A stretch of DNA of 64,000 bases from Larix kaempferi (lineage: Eukaryota; Streptophyta; Pinopsida; Pinales; Pinaceae): NCBI GenBank assembly GCA_027924585.1, contig BSBM01000096.1, positions 5,207,501 through 5,271,500 of the forward strand, given 5' to 3'. A program made the position numbers and the translations under genes. The notes below the pieces were generated by a model. The model worked only from the letters and a program-made list of their open reading frames with translations, was not told where the DNA came from and did not search any database. Of this stretch, positions 44,850 through 56,115 are shown in pieces (within the stretch, counting starts at the first letter, position 1; every line of letters starts with the position of its first letter).

Positions 44850-46260
44850 GCTTGCTAACACTCTAGATTATACTGCCATAGTTTTTGATAAACTTTCCAT
44901 AGTAGCTAGTATGTCCCAATGTTGTGTGCATACCTTTCACATGTGTTGGGGCCATCGGATTGACTATGACTACGATTTTATCCAGGTCGACTAACATAAC
45001 TTCTTTGCACAGAACATGCCCCAACAATACACCAAATGGGGTACAAAAAATGCTCTTCTTCAGGTTTAATGAAATTTTCATATACCAATAGTGATCTAGA
45101 ATGAGGCATAAGAACTGTAGGTGATCTTTTAACATACTGAACACTGTCTAGTCATCTAGATAGAACTCCCAAATTTTATGCATAAATTATTTAAATGCGG
45201 ACACCACTATACTAGAGAACACAGCTGGTGCATTCATCAATCCAAAGGGGATCATGTTATAGGAAAAATAACCCCACTCAGTCACAAAAGTGGTTTTCAT
45301 GTGATCCTCCTTATCTATACACCCTTGATGGTAACCAAAGAATCCATTAGTGAATGAATAGGCTTCTTTACCCCTAGGTTTTCTAGAACATCATCTGTGA
45401 AAGGCGTAGGGAATGGTTCATGAATGCATGCAACATTTATGTTACACAAATCCACATATATGTGTATTTCTCTTGTCTTCTTGTCTTGTACCACTGATGG
45501 ACTGATCCAATCTGATTCCTCCACTGGGACAATAATTGCTGCATCAAACATGTGTTTTAGCTCTTTGTGCACTTTCTCATTGTATTGGGGGTTCAATATG
45601 TATGACCTTTTATTTTCTAGATTTTCCCCTTCTTTTAACTAAATATTCATTTCTTCGAGTGCTCCTGCAATCCCCTTCATCTCTGAGAATATGGGAGGGA
45701 AATATATTCATATTATTTCAACAAGTCAACTATCTGGGTAACTATCTCCTAGTCCTATTAGTATCCTATTATGACCATCTTGGTCTCCTCTTCAATGCCA
45801 ATGTTATGCTTCTTTGTGTTGAGGGGTTCTCGTAATTCTAGCGCAATTCTGGAAGATAGATCATCCTACACAACGTGTTCCCCCACATTTTCTTTAATAT
45901 GTATGTTGCATGGATCCTCCTCTTCACCAGGCTCTTTACTATCAAATTTCCAATGGTATATATTGTTGTTTAGGATTTCCAAGTCCCGATGATAAGTACA
46001 GACGATCCTCTACATTAGATCCTATTGTTTTCTTTCTCGAAATATAACCTGCTTCATCCTATGGATATCTTTTGACATGTTCGGTTCTCTAGCACTGAAC
46101 CGTAATGTGGTAGTAAATTTGGTAGAAACTTTCTCCTAATATTTTGTCTATCTTTTTTCTCTCTTACTGAACATACCAAATTCTGGGTATAACATACAAT
46201 GTATGGAATAATCTATGTACCAAACTCTGTAGGGATCAATATCCTCCAATATTTCAATCA
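44850..46260 (-). pseudogene. Ty3/gypsy reverse transcriptase remnant
   Basis: Minus strand, from 46260 down: text like GYISRKKTIGSNVEDRLYLS (protease-RT spacer), then the open frame 45315-45596 with LNPQYNEKVHKELKHMFDAA, VPVEESDWISPSVVQDKKTR and HIYVDLCNINVA. Broken text with NAPAVFSSIV and FYLDD (the YLDD box) follows, then 44863-45144 with MFSMLKDHLQFLCLILDHYW, MKISLNLKKSIFCTPFGVLL and LDKIVVIVNPMAPTHVKG. The motifs are in correct order for a gypsy RT. Several stops; the RNase H/integrase part (below 44850) is missing. Confidence 0.85.
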
Positions 46261-46268
46261 CTTCAAAT

Positions 46269-46629
46269 TATTAGAATATTTGACCCATCTAGACCTTAGT
46301 ATATAATTTTTATACATTATTATGTTTCCTAATTTTTTAGAATAGGTTATTTGGTCCCTAGTACTTAACTTGTCCCACCTTTGTGATGCTTATCCACACA
46401 AGCACCCTTGTTGCTTTTATTCCTTCTTTTACTCCGATTTTTTGAGTTAGAGCACACTGATAGATTTATTATGCTTTTCAACACATAAAGCAACTTTATT
46501 CTACTTTTGTCTTGGATGAGGATAAGGTAGGGATGCTAGGATGTTTTGGGGAAGTTTGCCTCCTTTTGGCCAACACAATAATGTATAAAAACTATATACT
46601 AAGGTCTAGACGGGTCAAATATTCTAACA
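46269..46629 (-). repeat. 361-bp copia LTR with ~56-bp inverted termini
   Basis: It starts TGTTAGAATATTTGACCC right after the polypurine tract and ends GGGTCAAATATTCTAATA. The inverted match is not limited to the tips: about 56 bp at each end, through TCTAGACCTTAGTATATA and TTTTTATACATTATT, pair with some three mismatches. LTRs normally have inverted tips of only a few bases. The central ~245 bp is unique. Confidence 0.75.
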
Positions 46630-46643
46630 CCCCCCCTTAATCC
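46630..46643 (-). other. Polypurine tract of the truncated copia element
   Basis: GGATTAAGGGGGGG on the minus strand directly precedes the TGTTAG LTR start. Confidence 0.8.
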
Positions 46644-46699
46644 TAACTTATGTGAGTGTTAAATCAAATATAGGGCCCAAAAACAAAGGCTATGGTCAC

Positions 46700-48480
46700 C
46701 CTTTACATTTTATTTGTCCAACAAACAAGGTAAAAGAGGAAAACCACATAGGAAAAACCTCCCCTCTAAATATGGACATGTACAAAATTGGATTTTTTTT
46801 CTTAATCTATCTTCACCATGTCATCACTCACCCCAAGCAGTGATCTAAGATGAATGAATGTCTTATTTGTAAAGTCCTTGGTGAATATGTCTGTAGTCTG
46901 TTCTGAAGATGGAAAATAATGCAGTGAGATAATATGATCATGCACCAACCCTCTAATGTAGTGCATGTGAATCTCGATGTGCTTGGCCCTCTACCTCTGG
47001 ACTGGATCAACTGATATTTTGATGGCACTTTTGTTGTCACGCCATATGACATTAGGTTCACTGAAGTGAATCCCAAACTTATATAGTATTCCTTGCAACC
47101 AAACACACCGTGTGGCTGCATTGACAACACCCCTATATTCATCCTCATTAGCTGATAGTGCAATTGGAATCTGCATCTTGCTTGAACAGAAAACAAGACC
47201 ATCACCAAGCATAAAAACATAACCAAAAGAATAATTCCATTATGAACTCTCACCAACCCAATTAGAATCTGTAAATCCAATTGGATCTAGTGAAGAGTCA
47301 GCTGCATAGTGTATCCCATAAGACTTTGTTCCTTGCACATAGTGAAGGATCCTCTTGGATGATTTCCAATGGAGTTCATGTGGCTCCTACATGTATCTAG
47401 ATACAACACTTAATGCATATGATATGTCAAACTGAGAGTGTGTAAGGTACATTAGAATCCCAATCAATTGCATGTACAATGTGCTGTTCACTAATGGTGA
47501 AGAGTCACCATCCTTAAGTATTACACAAGAGAGGAAGGGAAAATTTTCTAGCTTGCACTCTGTCATTCAAATATTATTGATCAGATCTAAATCATACTTG
47601 GATTGAGATAGATTTATACCTAAAATGGACTGTGTGATTTCAAGTCCAAGAAACTGTCTCAACAATCCCAAGTCAGTCATTGAAAAAGAATTATGCAAAG
47701 TATTTTTAATAGAAGCAATATCTACAATGGAACTCCCTGTGATCAAAATATCATCTACATATAAAACAATAAGTAAAAGAGAGTCTCCATTATGCTTCAT
47801 ATAAACATTAGGATCTGATTTGCATCTTGTGAGTTCTTGTGACAAAAGGAAGTTGTCCATCTTAGCATACTGGGCTCTACGAGCCTTCTTGAGACCATAG
47901 AGTGATTTTTTCAATCTGCATAGAAGAGAAGGGTCATGAACATAACCTTCTTCCTACCGCATGTATATTTACTCCTCAACATCTTCATGGAGAAATGCAC
48001 TCTTAACATCCATGTGGTGCACCTCCCAATGCTTGGATGCTGCAATAGCCGAAACTAATCTAATGGAATCCATATTGGATACAAGAGTGAAAGTCTCTGT
48101 GTAGTCAAGACCTTGGAATTGAGAGAAGTCCTTATCCACCAATATTTCCTTATATTTGAATTCTTCACCATTTGCGACCATCTTGGTTTGATAGATCCAC
48201 TTGCATTGAACCAATTTTCTGCCAGGAGGCAATGAAACCAGTTCCCAAGTTTCATTGTTTTGAAGAGATTGGAACTCTTCATCCATGGAATATTTCCATC
48301 TTTTATCTTATGAGGCATAGGCATCAACATATGATGTTATGTCATATCCTATTATCAAATAACATCTCTTAGGAAGATGAGGATCACTAGCATAAAATAC
48401 ACAATGTGCACTCTAAAATTGGGACCTTGTTTTCCTTGTGTCTTGAGGATCACTTGCAAGATCTCCTGCTGCTTCAACGG
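46700..48480 (-). pseudogene. Copia reverse transcriptase and RNase H, decayed
   Basis: From 48286 down: MDEEFQSLQNNETWELVSLP, KLVQCKWIYQTK, SKHWEVHHMDVKSAFLHEDV. Then 47914-47567: KKSLYGLKKARRAQYAKMDN, LLLIVLYVDDILITGSS (catalytic YVDD intact), LRQFLGLEITQS. RNase H follows: GFTDSNWVGESS, IALSANEDEYRGVV, VIWRDNKSAIKISVDPV, HIEIHMHYIRGLV. Each catalytic block is visible, but at least six stops or shifts separate them. Confidence 0.88.
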
Positions 48481-48489
48481 ATTGGAGTG

Positions 48490-48720
48490 ATACGTGTACG
48501 ATTACTCGAGCAAAATATGTACTGGCTACAAATGATATCCATGACCACCATGATTCCTCCATACTATGATAACTACCATTCCCCATCCGTCCCAGATTCC
48601 CATCCCATTCAATCCATCAACACAGTGGCCACTCGCCATATATAGGCTAACCATGCCCCATATCACAGCAAACTGATATGGGGACATATTAGGGAGATTA
48701 GCACTTTCTAAGTCCCAATA
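48490..48720 (+). repeat. Promoter-like segment, copy 1 (copy 2 at 52850-53040)
   Basis: About 190 bp shared with 52850-53040: GATTACTCNAGCAAAAT, ATGATATCNATGACCACCAT, CATCCGTCCC, CATTCAATCCATCAAC, then CATATATAGGCTAACCATGC here and CATATAAGCTAACCATGC there, and CCCCATATCACARCAAACTG. The TATA-like word at a fixed place followed by CA-rich text looks like a duplicated core promoter and 5' untranslated region of the decayed LRR gene family. In copy 2 an ATG follows about 50 bp later (GAATCAAAGCCATGGC). Confidence 0.5.
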
Positions 48721-48895
48721 CATGGATTTGTCATTATGTTCTTGGGTATGCAACGAGGAGGGGACATAGGGATATTAGCAGTCTTGGAGGCTCTCTTCTC
48801 TAAGACAACATGCGTTGTTGCGGTCGTCAACACTTGCAACAGTCGTGGAATGTTGTTTTAGTACCAGACCAAGATGTTAGCTTCTTCTTACTCTT
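48690..48895 (+). repeat. Dispersed gene-fragment repeat, copy 1 (others 50000-50270 and 53190-53430)
   Basis: Three copies share AGTCCCAATACATGGATTT, a TATGCAAYGAGGA-like word, TCTCTAAGAYAACATGC, GTTGTCGAAT-like text and TTTTAGTACCAGA. They are spaced irregularly through 48.7-53.4 kb and none has an open frame across it. Probably untranslated or intronic sequence of the duplicated LRR gene. Confidence 0.6.
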
Positions 48896-49169
48896 GTTTC
48901 AATTCATGAATAGTTTCTCTGTTTTTATTATGCATGATGATATGTGTGCTCACGTGCTACCCTGGCTGCAATAAAATGATTATTTTTGCATTTGTTGGAA
49001 ATGGTTTGTTTTTACGGCAGTGTGATAAACAGTTATTTGTTTTCTATGCAGGTACTCGAGAGATATGCAATATCGCTATGTCCAGGAAATATATTTGAAT
49101 CTCTGTGCCTCCAAATCATGCTGTCAGCTTCTTCTTACTCTTGTTTGAATTCATGAAAATGGTGTAAGA

Positions 49170-49412
49170 GTTAACAGGGTACTGTTTCATGACCTCAAAA
49201 TGGAATGTGGAAGTAATTTAAGTGGACTGGAAGTTCGTTTGAATTGGAGTTCGACCATAATGCACCATTTTCCCGTAGAGAGATTTGTGGGGATAATAGG
49301 TAGCCTGAAATCATTGAACAATCTTGATATCCATATTTCGAAGCCTCGTGCTCTTCTCAACTTATTCGAGCAAGTTCCTAACCTTGAAGGACTAAATATC
49401 CGCAAAAGGTTT
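49170..49412 (+). pseudogene. LRR-coding exon fragment, first copy
   Basis: The open frame 49200-49448 reads MECGSNLSGLEVRLNWSSTI, FVGIIGSLKSLNNLDIHISK and LLNLFEQVPNLEGLNIRK. Leucine spacing (L..L..L.I, L..L...P.LEGL.I) is that of a leucine-rich repeat, as in plant disease-resistance or F-box LRR proteins. The coding sense stops at AAAG|GTTTTT, a possible donor. No NB-ARC, TIR or F-box was found nearby, so the parent gene type stays open. Confidence 0.5.
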
Positions 49413-49563
49413 TTCTCGGAAAGAAATATTTTTTGTGGTCATTATTAATAATACACACGTCTAATTTAAGTATTTGATTATCATTTGCAAAGTATATTTC
49501 ATTGGTTGAATTCCTTTGCTTCCACTAACTGTGGTGTTAGGAGCTAACCCATCTAAGCAGGCT

Positions 49564-49631
49564 TCCCAGACCAACTGTCTGGCCATCCCCTGTTATGTCC
49601 CAGACCAACTGTCTGGCCATCCCCTGTTATG
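49564..49631 (+). repeat. 34-bp tandem duplication with internal hairpin
   Basis: TCCCAGACCAACTGTCTGG plus CCATCCCCTGTTATG occurs twice without mismatch; each copy holds CCAGAC/GTCTGG inverted arms of 6 bp around a 5-bp loop. Confidence 0.85.
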
Positions 49632-49639
49632 GTGCACTT

Positions 49640-49925
49640 GTTTCAGTTCATGAATAGTTTCTCTATTTTTATTGTGCATGATGATATGTGTGCTCACGCG
49701 CTACCCTGGCTGCAATAAAACGATTATTTTTGCATTTGTTGGAAATGATTTCTTTTTACAGAAGCATGATAAAATTATTTGTTTGTTATGCAGGTATTTG
49801 AGAGAGATGCAATACCGTCTTGTCTAGGCTATCTGCCTGCTAATCTTCGGGTGTTAAAAGTAGACATGAAGGGATATGATGGGAGGGAAATCCCATCAGC
49901 AGTCTTCGAATTTTTTTTTAGTACC
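49640..49925 (+). pseudogene. Intron end and LRR exon fragment, second copy
   Basis: 49640-49830 repeats 48896-49090 (TTTCARTTCATGAATAGTTTCT, GCATGATGATATGTGTGCTC, GCTACCCTGGCTGCAATAAA) and ends TTATGCAG|GTATTTGAGAGAG. The exon reads VFERDAIPSCLGYLPANLRV, LKVDMKGYDGREIPSAVFEF. L.YLP.NLRVLKV is LRR-like. The first copy (49052 on) has the same acceptor but then decays. The intron sequence is better conserved between the copies than the exon. Confidence 0.5.
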
Positions 49926-50279
49926 AGACCATGCTGTCATCTTCTTCTAACTGCGCCAAGTAGAAGGCTTCGAGCACTCTCGAAATCCCAATACACCATG
50001 AAATATGGGAATTTCGAGCACTCTCAAAGTCCCAATACATGGATTTATCATTATGTTCCTTGGCATCAATCACGTTTTCTCCCATCTTCTTTCCATCACT
50101 CTTCTTTCAATAACTAATTGTTATGCAATGAGGACGGGAAATAGGGAGAAGAAGTAGCCGAAGTAGAAGGCAGGACTGTGCTTTCTCTAAGATAACATGC
50201 ACTGTTGCGGTCATCAAAATTAGGATTGCAGCAGTTGTCGAATATTGTTTTAGTACCAGAAGGGTTCGGTCCTCAGGAA

Positions 50280-50770
50280 GGTGTGAAACTGTGCGAGTGG
50301 TTGAATCAACATCAAAGTTTGCAAGAATATTCCAACTAGGTCCTCTGTTCGACTACTTCAGAGATCATGTTGAACCGTCGTGTTGATCACTATTAAATTT
50401 TAATTAGCATTATGGTGGGTCTAGGAAGGCATGAATGTGTTGCTTGTTTTTGAAATTATACATGGAATGTGTTGAATATAATTGTACAACTAATGACAAA
50501 ACGATTCATTAATGAGAGTCTGTAAATTTCCTTCCTTTCTCTGTTAATTGTTATTTCCAGTACTGACAGTCTGTAAATTTCCTTGCTTTCTCCGTTAATT
50601 GTTATTTGCAGTAAATTATGTCATTCTCTTAATTGTTATTTGCAGTAAATTATGTCATTCTATTAATTGTTATTTGCAGTAAATTATGTCAATCTATAAA
50701 TTTCCTTCCTTTCTTTGTGAAAAAATCAATGTCTAAAATTTCAGTCATTGTTTGAATAACAAGTCAATCG
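50280..50770 (+). other. AT-rich spacer with short repeats
   Basis: No gene. A CTGTAAATTTCCTT phrase and a GTTAATTGTTATTTGCAGTAAATTATGTCA phrase repeat three to four times between 50510 and 50700. The phrase AGGTCCTCTGTTCGACTACTTCAGAG (50338-50363) recurs at about 54886-54912. Confidence 0.5.
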
Positions 50771-51960
50771 GCTAAGTTATAACATAAAAAAAATTGTTCA
50801 TCCCGATTTCCTTTTTCCGACATGAACGATCAGCCGCCCCTTAATGAACAACACAAGAAGGATCGACCAACCCTTCTTGCAGTGTTAAACTATTATGAAA
50901 ATAATATTGGGAATAAGAAGGGTCGGTCGAACCTTCAATTTTGAGGGAATTATAAAATAGAACACCTTGGAAGTTATAACATATAAAAATAGTTTGTCCC
51001 GACTTTCGTTTTTCGACAAGAAGGATCGGCTGCCTATTCTTTTCATAGTAAAGTGTGAAAACCCTTATCCAATAGTTCAGCCATATCCATAATGGAGAAC
51101 ACAAGAAGGAGCGACTGACCCTTCTTGTAGTGTCAAAATATTATGAATATAATATTGGTAATAAGAAGGGTCGACCGACCCTTCTTGGAGTTTCGAACTA
51201 TTATAAATATAATATGGGGAATAAGAAGGGTTAACCGACTCTTCAATTATGAGGGAATTGTAAAAATAGAACACCTTGGATGCTATATCATATAAAAATG
51301 GTTTGTCCCTACTTGCGTTTTACGACAAGAAGGATTTGCCGACCCTTCCTTTCCTAGTTAATTGTCAATACCTTTATCCATCAATTCAGATATATCCATA
51401 ATCGATAATACTAGAAGGACCGACCAACCCTTCTTGCAATGTCGAACTATTATGAAAAGAATATTCGGAATAAGAAGGGTCTTCCGACCCTTCATTTAGG
51501 AGGGAATTGTAACAATAAAACACCTTGGAGAAGGAGCGGAGAAAGAGAGGCCGCTCTTTCTTTGAGAATATTTTCATTTTCCAGTAAAGTATTTAAAGAA
51601 AAACGTCTATAAATGTTGTTGTTAACATATAAAAATGGTTTCTCCTGACTTCTGTTTTCCGACAAGAAGGATCGGCCTCCCCTTCTTTTTGTTGTTAATT
51701 GTCAAAACCTTTATCGAGAAATTAATCCATAGCCATAATGGAGAAAACAAGAAGGATCGACCGACCCTTCTTGCAGTGTCGAACTATTATGAAAAGAATA
51801 TTGGGAATAAGAAGGGTCATCCGACCCTTCATTTAGGAGGGAATTGTAACAATAGAACACCTTGGAGAAAGAGTGAAGAAAGAGCGGCTGCTCTTTCTCT
51901 GAGAATATTTCCACTTGCTAGCAAAGTCTTTAAAGCAAAATGTCTATAAATTTTGTTGTT
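50770..51960 (+). repeat. Palindromic repeat cluster I (AAGAAGGGTCG...CGACCCTTCTT)
   Basis: Four units starting with ACATAAAAATGGTTTGTCCC-like text (about 50780, 50980, 51285, 51627). Each contains several near-perfect palindromes, the best at 51168-51193 (AGAAGGGTCGACCGACCCTT) and 51748-51770. Between palindromes stand phrases such as TCGAACTATTATGAAAA and AGGGAATTGTAACAATA. Short minus frames (e.g. 51077-51274, 51711-51914) follow the repetition. The same units in inverse orientation form cluster II. Confidence 0.8.
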
Positions 51961-52430
51961 AAAATGTTCTTATCTAGTATCCTAGGGTGACACGTGGAAC
52001 GATCATATGGTGACACGTGGCATATTTGATTCGGCACATTGGGTATAGGGAGGTTACTATTTTTTATTTAATTTGACACATTGAGTATACCGATGTTACT
52101 AATGCGGGTATAACCACAACACAATCAAGAAATGAAAATTCACTCATAGTAGTTTTAAGGATTAGGCACATGCAAGATTACCGTGTAGCTAGAATGCTAA
52201 TTGAAAAATTAACATGGATTTATTTATTTATGTTAATCATTTGCAGAAATAGATAACTAATTTAATTAAATAAATTCACTTAAAAGATAAAAGACACACA
52301 GATCATGAGTAAAGACAAATCCAAACTATAGATGAATGTATGGATTATTGATTGCAAAAATTAAATAGTGTTCATAAATAATATGAAGTGAAAATCAACA
52401 TTCATCAAAGAAATTTGATCAATTAACAAA
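51961..52430 (+). other. Spacer with two G-box motifs
   Basis: No coding frame. TGACACGTGGAACGATC (51989 on) and TGACACGTGGCATATTT (52012 on) carry CACGTG cores 23 bp apart, of the type bound by plant bZIP/bHLH factors. The remainder is AT-rich. Confidence 0.45.
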
Positions 52431-52620
52431 AGAGGAATGAAGAGAAGGATTAACTGTATTACTTCAAAGTTGCAAAAAATTACAATCTCTGCATCAATCA
52501 GAGTGTCTACACTTAAACGTATTAAGTAGATTCTAAGGAGAATCTGACGAAAGAGGAATGAAGAGAAGGACTAATTGTATTAAGTAGATTCTAAGGAGAA
52601 TCCGACGAAAGTTAAACGTC
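52430..52620 (+). repeat. Duplicated ~75-bp phrase
   Basis: GTATTAAGTAGATTCTAAGGAGAATC occurs at about 52519 and 52577, each followed by a TGACGAAAG/CGACGAAAG word. AAAGAGGAATGAAGAGAAGGA, which leads into the second copy, also stands at about 52429. Confidence 0.6.
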
Positions 52621-52664
52621 TATAAATTTTGTTGTTAAAATGTCGATATCTAGTTTTTCAGGGG

Positions 52665-52775
52665 GACAAGTGGAACGCTCAGATTGTGAAACGTGGAACA
52701 CTCAGATTGTGAAACATGAAATGCTCAGATTGTGAAATGTGGAACGCTCAGATTGTGAAACATGGAAAGCCACAT
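52665..52775 (+). repeat. 23-bp minisatellite
   Basis: Four to five copies of CTCAGATTGTGAAACGTGGAACA with few changes. Unrelated in sequence to the 23-bp array of element B. Confidence 0.85.
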
Positions 52776-52849
52776 CTATATCATGGTGTATATTTTGTTC
52801 ATGACAAGACATAATGTCAACTGAAGCACGATGAGATTATTTTCTTCAC

Positions 52850-53588
52850 ACGATTAATATCTATGATTACTCCAGCAAAATCTGTTGTCGCTGCAGATGA
52901 TATCTATGACCACCATACTGCCATACTGTGATAATTACATTACCCATCCGTCCCATCCCATTCAATCCATCAACTCACTAGCCATTCACTACATATAAGC
53001 TAACCATGCCCCATATCACAACAAACTGAAATCTTCGGGAATCAAAGCCATGGCATTTTTATTTACTGCCTCTGTTCTCTGTCCCTTTTTATGAGAAATG
53101 CTTGAGTCTTATGATCTCTCACCAGTTCTCCTCACGATATAGAAGCATTTCGAAATTGTCTCCCTTGAAAATCCTCATTAGACCATGACATATGGGCATT
53201 TCAAGCACTGTCGAAGTCCCAATACATGGATTTGCCATTAAATGCTTTTTGGCACCAATCACATTTTTGTCAATCTTCTTTTTGTCACTCTTCTTTGAAT
53301 AACTGATTGGTATGCAATCCACTGTCTTGGAATATTTATTCTCTAAGACATGTACGGCTGTGGTCCTCAATGTTAGGCTTGTAACAATTGTCGAATGGTT
53401 TTTTAGTACCAGACCATGCTGTCAGCTTCTCCTTCGTGCATGGAGATGTTTCCAAACATGACGACCCTTTTCCATCCAAGGGAGTATCATGTTTCAGCTC
53501 ATAGTTCATAATGTCTGTGCCTCCAGACACGTTTCTAGACATGACAACCCATTTCCATCCAAGGGAGTTTCTGCGACTCCGGCCTTTC
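52850..53588 (+). repeat. Second copy of promoter-like and dispersed gene-fragment repeats
   Basis: 52850-53040 repeats the TATA-containing segment of 48490-48720; 53190-53430 repeats 48690-48895. A phrase CCATTTCCATCCAAGGGAGT occurs at about 53469 (as CCTTTTCC...), 53550 and 54738, the last two with CTGTGCCTCCAGACACGTTT in front. The two minus frames (53119-53370, 53336-53542) have no family features. Confidence 0.5.
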
Positions 53589-53722
53589 TTCTTGGTTTGG
53601 GAATGTGACCTTCTCGTTTCCTTAGAAAGCTGTTCTTGGTTGGGGAATGCGACCTTCTCATTTCCTTAGAAATTTGTTCTTGGTTGGGGAATGCGACCTT
53701 CTCGTTTCCTTAGAAATATGTG
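53589..53722 (+). repeat. 44-bp minisatellite, three copies
   Basis: TTCTTGGTTGGGGAATGCGA followed by CCTTCTCRTTTCCTTAGAAA starts at 53589, 53633 and 53677. Confidence 0.88.
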
Positions 53723-54880
53723 AATTAGCACAGAAAGTAGCTACAAATTTCACACTCTGTCTCTGGAGTTTCTTCCAAGCCCAGTTATTATTGTGGCCAG
53801 TTGCAAGAGCTTACTTTGCTGCAGTGGAAAAGATGAAAATTACATATGCAATCCTGTGACCAAAACCTAGATAGAACTACCTAAGCGTCCCGAACAATAT
53901 AAATATAGTAGCCTCAATTTCATTTCTCTGGATTTTGATACGTGAACTACATGCTGCAGTCTCATCATGGGAAGGAATTCAAATGGAGACAATGATACAG
54001 TAGTTGAGATGTATGATTCTGAGTCTCATAAGTCTGAGCAATTAGTTACTTTGGATAGGGAGCATATATATATATTATAGCTCTGTTTTTCCTTGCAAAT
54101 GTTTTCTCTGTAAGAAACGCCTTCCAGATATTTTGTAATGTTCGAGATTTGTCAGAATTGATAAATCTGTTGTATTTTTTTTTAGAATTTTGAACTAAAT
54201 AGTGAGCTATAACATGAGAATACTTGGTTTAATATCTGGAAACTATCTTGTATCGAATCTGCTGTGCTGAATTTTTTCTGCCAATTTTTTTTGTAAAATG
54301 GAATTTAAACCGAAATGCGATGAAAATATTAGAAACGCCATTTTGTTCAATTCCTTTTTATCATGGCATTATGTGAAATCGTCATGTGATAGAAAATATA
54401 TTCAATGGCCCAATCAGTTATATATATATGAGGTTTTGATGCCCATGAATTGTCAATCATAAGGTGTTTTTGTTTACTGTAAATATGTAAGTGTATGGAA
54501 CCATTTTCAAGGTTCTATATGGTTAATTTATTTTGATGGTTGAATATCTTCAAGGTTTTAAATGGTTAATTTATTTTGATTGTTGAATATCATGTTTAGT
54601 AGACAGTAATTTGATGTATGATATTTCTTTGTTTATGGGATAAGGGAGTTTGTGTGTCTCTAATTTTACTTTATATACCTTATATCAGCTTGTAGTTCAT
54701 CATCTCTGTGCCTCCAGACACGTTTCTAGACATGACAACCCATTTCCATCCAAGGGAGTATCGCGTACCAACTCATAGTCATCAACGCGCTGTTCATCCG
54801 AATCCAGTTATTTTCTGATTTCTTCGAGACGAACAAAGGCATTGTTCATGGGGGAGATGTTGAAGGAGGTTAGGTCGGCC
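53723..54880. other. Spacer within the LRR mosaic
   Basis: No gene. It includes ATATATATATAT at about 54065, a repeated AAGGTTYTATATGGTTAATTTATTTTGAT phrase (54510-54590), and the duplicated GTGCCTCCAGACACG segment at 54698-54765. Confidence 0.45.
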
Positions 54881-55470
54881 GCCCAACTAGGTCCTCCGTT
54901 CGACTAATTTAGAGAACATGTCAAACTGTCGTGGGCCGACCCTTCTTCTGCCCACTAATATTTTCATAATAGCTCTAGACTGCAAGAAGGGTGGTTCGAT
55001 CCTTCTTGTGTTCACCGTTGTGGATACTAGTGAATTGTCGTATATTTGTGTTCACAATTAACTATTAAAAGAAGGGGCAACCGATCCTTATTGTCAACAG
55101 TCGGAAGTCGAGATAAATATTGTTTACATGTTATAACATAGGCAATGTCCCGATCCCTGCCAAATACTACGGAAGTCGGTAGTGGGGAAATGTTGTCCCA
55201 ACCTTCGTAGATTAATTTTTTTTCATTTCGCTTTTAAATGAAGGGTCGACCGACCCTTCTTGTACTTAGTATTTGATAGCTTATACTGCAAAGGTTGAAG
55301 ATTTGCACAATTCCCTCATAAATGAAGGGGAGGCCGACTTTTCTTCTGCCCAATATTATTTTCATACTAGTTGTAGAAGTCGGTAGTGGGGAAATGTTGT
55401 CCCAACCTTCCTAGGTTAATTGTTTTTCATTTCTCTTTTAAATGAAGGGTCGGCCAATCTTTCTTGTGAT
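54880..55470 (-). repeat. Palindromic repeat cluster II, first part (inverse of cluster I)
   Basis: Plus strand shows AATGAAGGGTCGACCGACCC at about 55240 and AATGAAGGGTCGGCC at about 55441, with CAATTCCCTCATAAATGAAG at about 55310. Reverse-complemented, this is the CTTCATTTA(T)GAGGGAATTG order of cluster I, so the two clusters face each other across 52-55 kb. It breaks off near 55480 and resumes at 57385. Confidence 0.75.
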
Positions 55471-55479
55471 TTATATTTT

Positions 55480-56115
55480 TTCAGTCTTGACCATTATGGT
55501 TATAAATGAATTAATCTCTATTTTGGAAGCCCAAAATCTCACACGTGTGAGCCTCAAAGAGAGAAATGACACCATACGAAGTGATGACATGGCATCTATG
55601 ATGACATGGAATGTGTGATGAGGCTGGAAAGACACATGATGGTGTTCTGGTGCTATCATTAGTCAGTGTTGCAATTTGACATCATTCTCAAAAAGTATGG
55701 AAAGCTTGTGAAACTTTGGAAATTGACAAAGTATGGAAAAAGTAGTCAAAGTTGCTCTGAGAGAATGCCAGCCATAATTTATGGTTTCAGAAAAATGCAC
55801 CCACCATCATATCATGCTATAGCTTGTTGAAGTGGCTATATAGTTATACATGATTGCAGATTGCGGGAACTATTTGAGTAATGGATTTGCGACATGCGTT
55901 TCCATAACCCGCAATTCGGATTGTGGATTGCAGAAACTTCGGTTTGTTTTTAATTTCGAGCTGTAGTCCCGCAACCCGCAATTGCGGATTGCAGGAATGT
56001 TGCATATATTTCCAAACAATTAAACCCTCGCAACGCGTCTTCTACATTCCCCAGATTAGATCTCAGCCGTCGACTTGTCTTAATCTTACAGCCCAAATTT
56101 AAGCCAATGGAATTA
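55480..56115. other. Spacer with GCAATCCGCAATTGCGG-type repeats
   Basis: No gene. 55850-56020 repeats GCGGATTGCAG/CCCGCAATT words in both orientations, giving short hairpins (for example CCGCAATTGCGG near 55978). Together with the element at 56116-57285 it separates the two halves of cluster II. Confidence 0.45.

Larger units (their letters stand above)
46269..48490 (-). mobile_element. 5'-truncated Ty1/copia element (RT-RNase H-3' LTR)
   Basis: On the minus strand the order is RT, RNase H (48480-46700), polypurine tract (46638-46630, AAGGGGGGG), then a 361-bp LTR (46629-46269). The 5' LTR, gag, protease and integrase are absent; the sequence changes at about 48490 into the LRR mosaic. Upstream text of type AGDLASDPQDTRK fits the integrase-RT linker. 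This is an old fragment. Confidence 0.8.
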
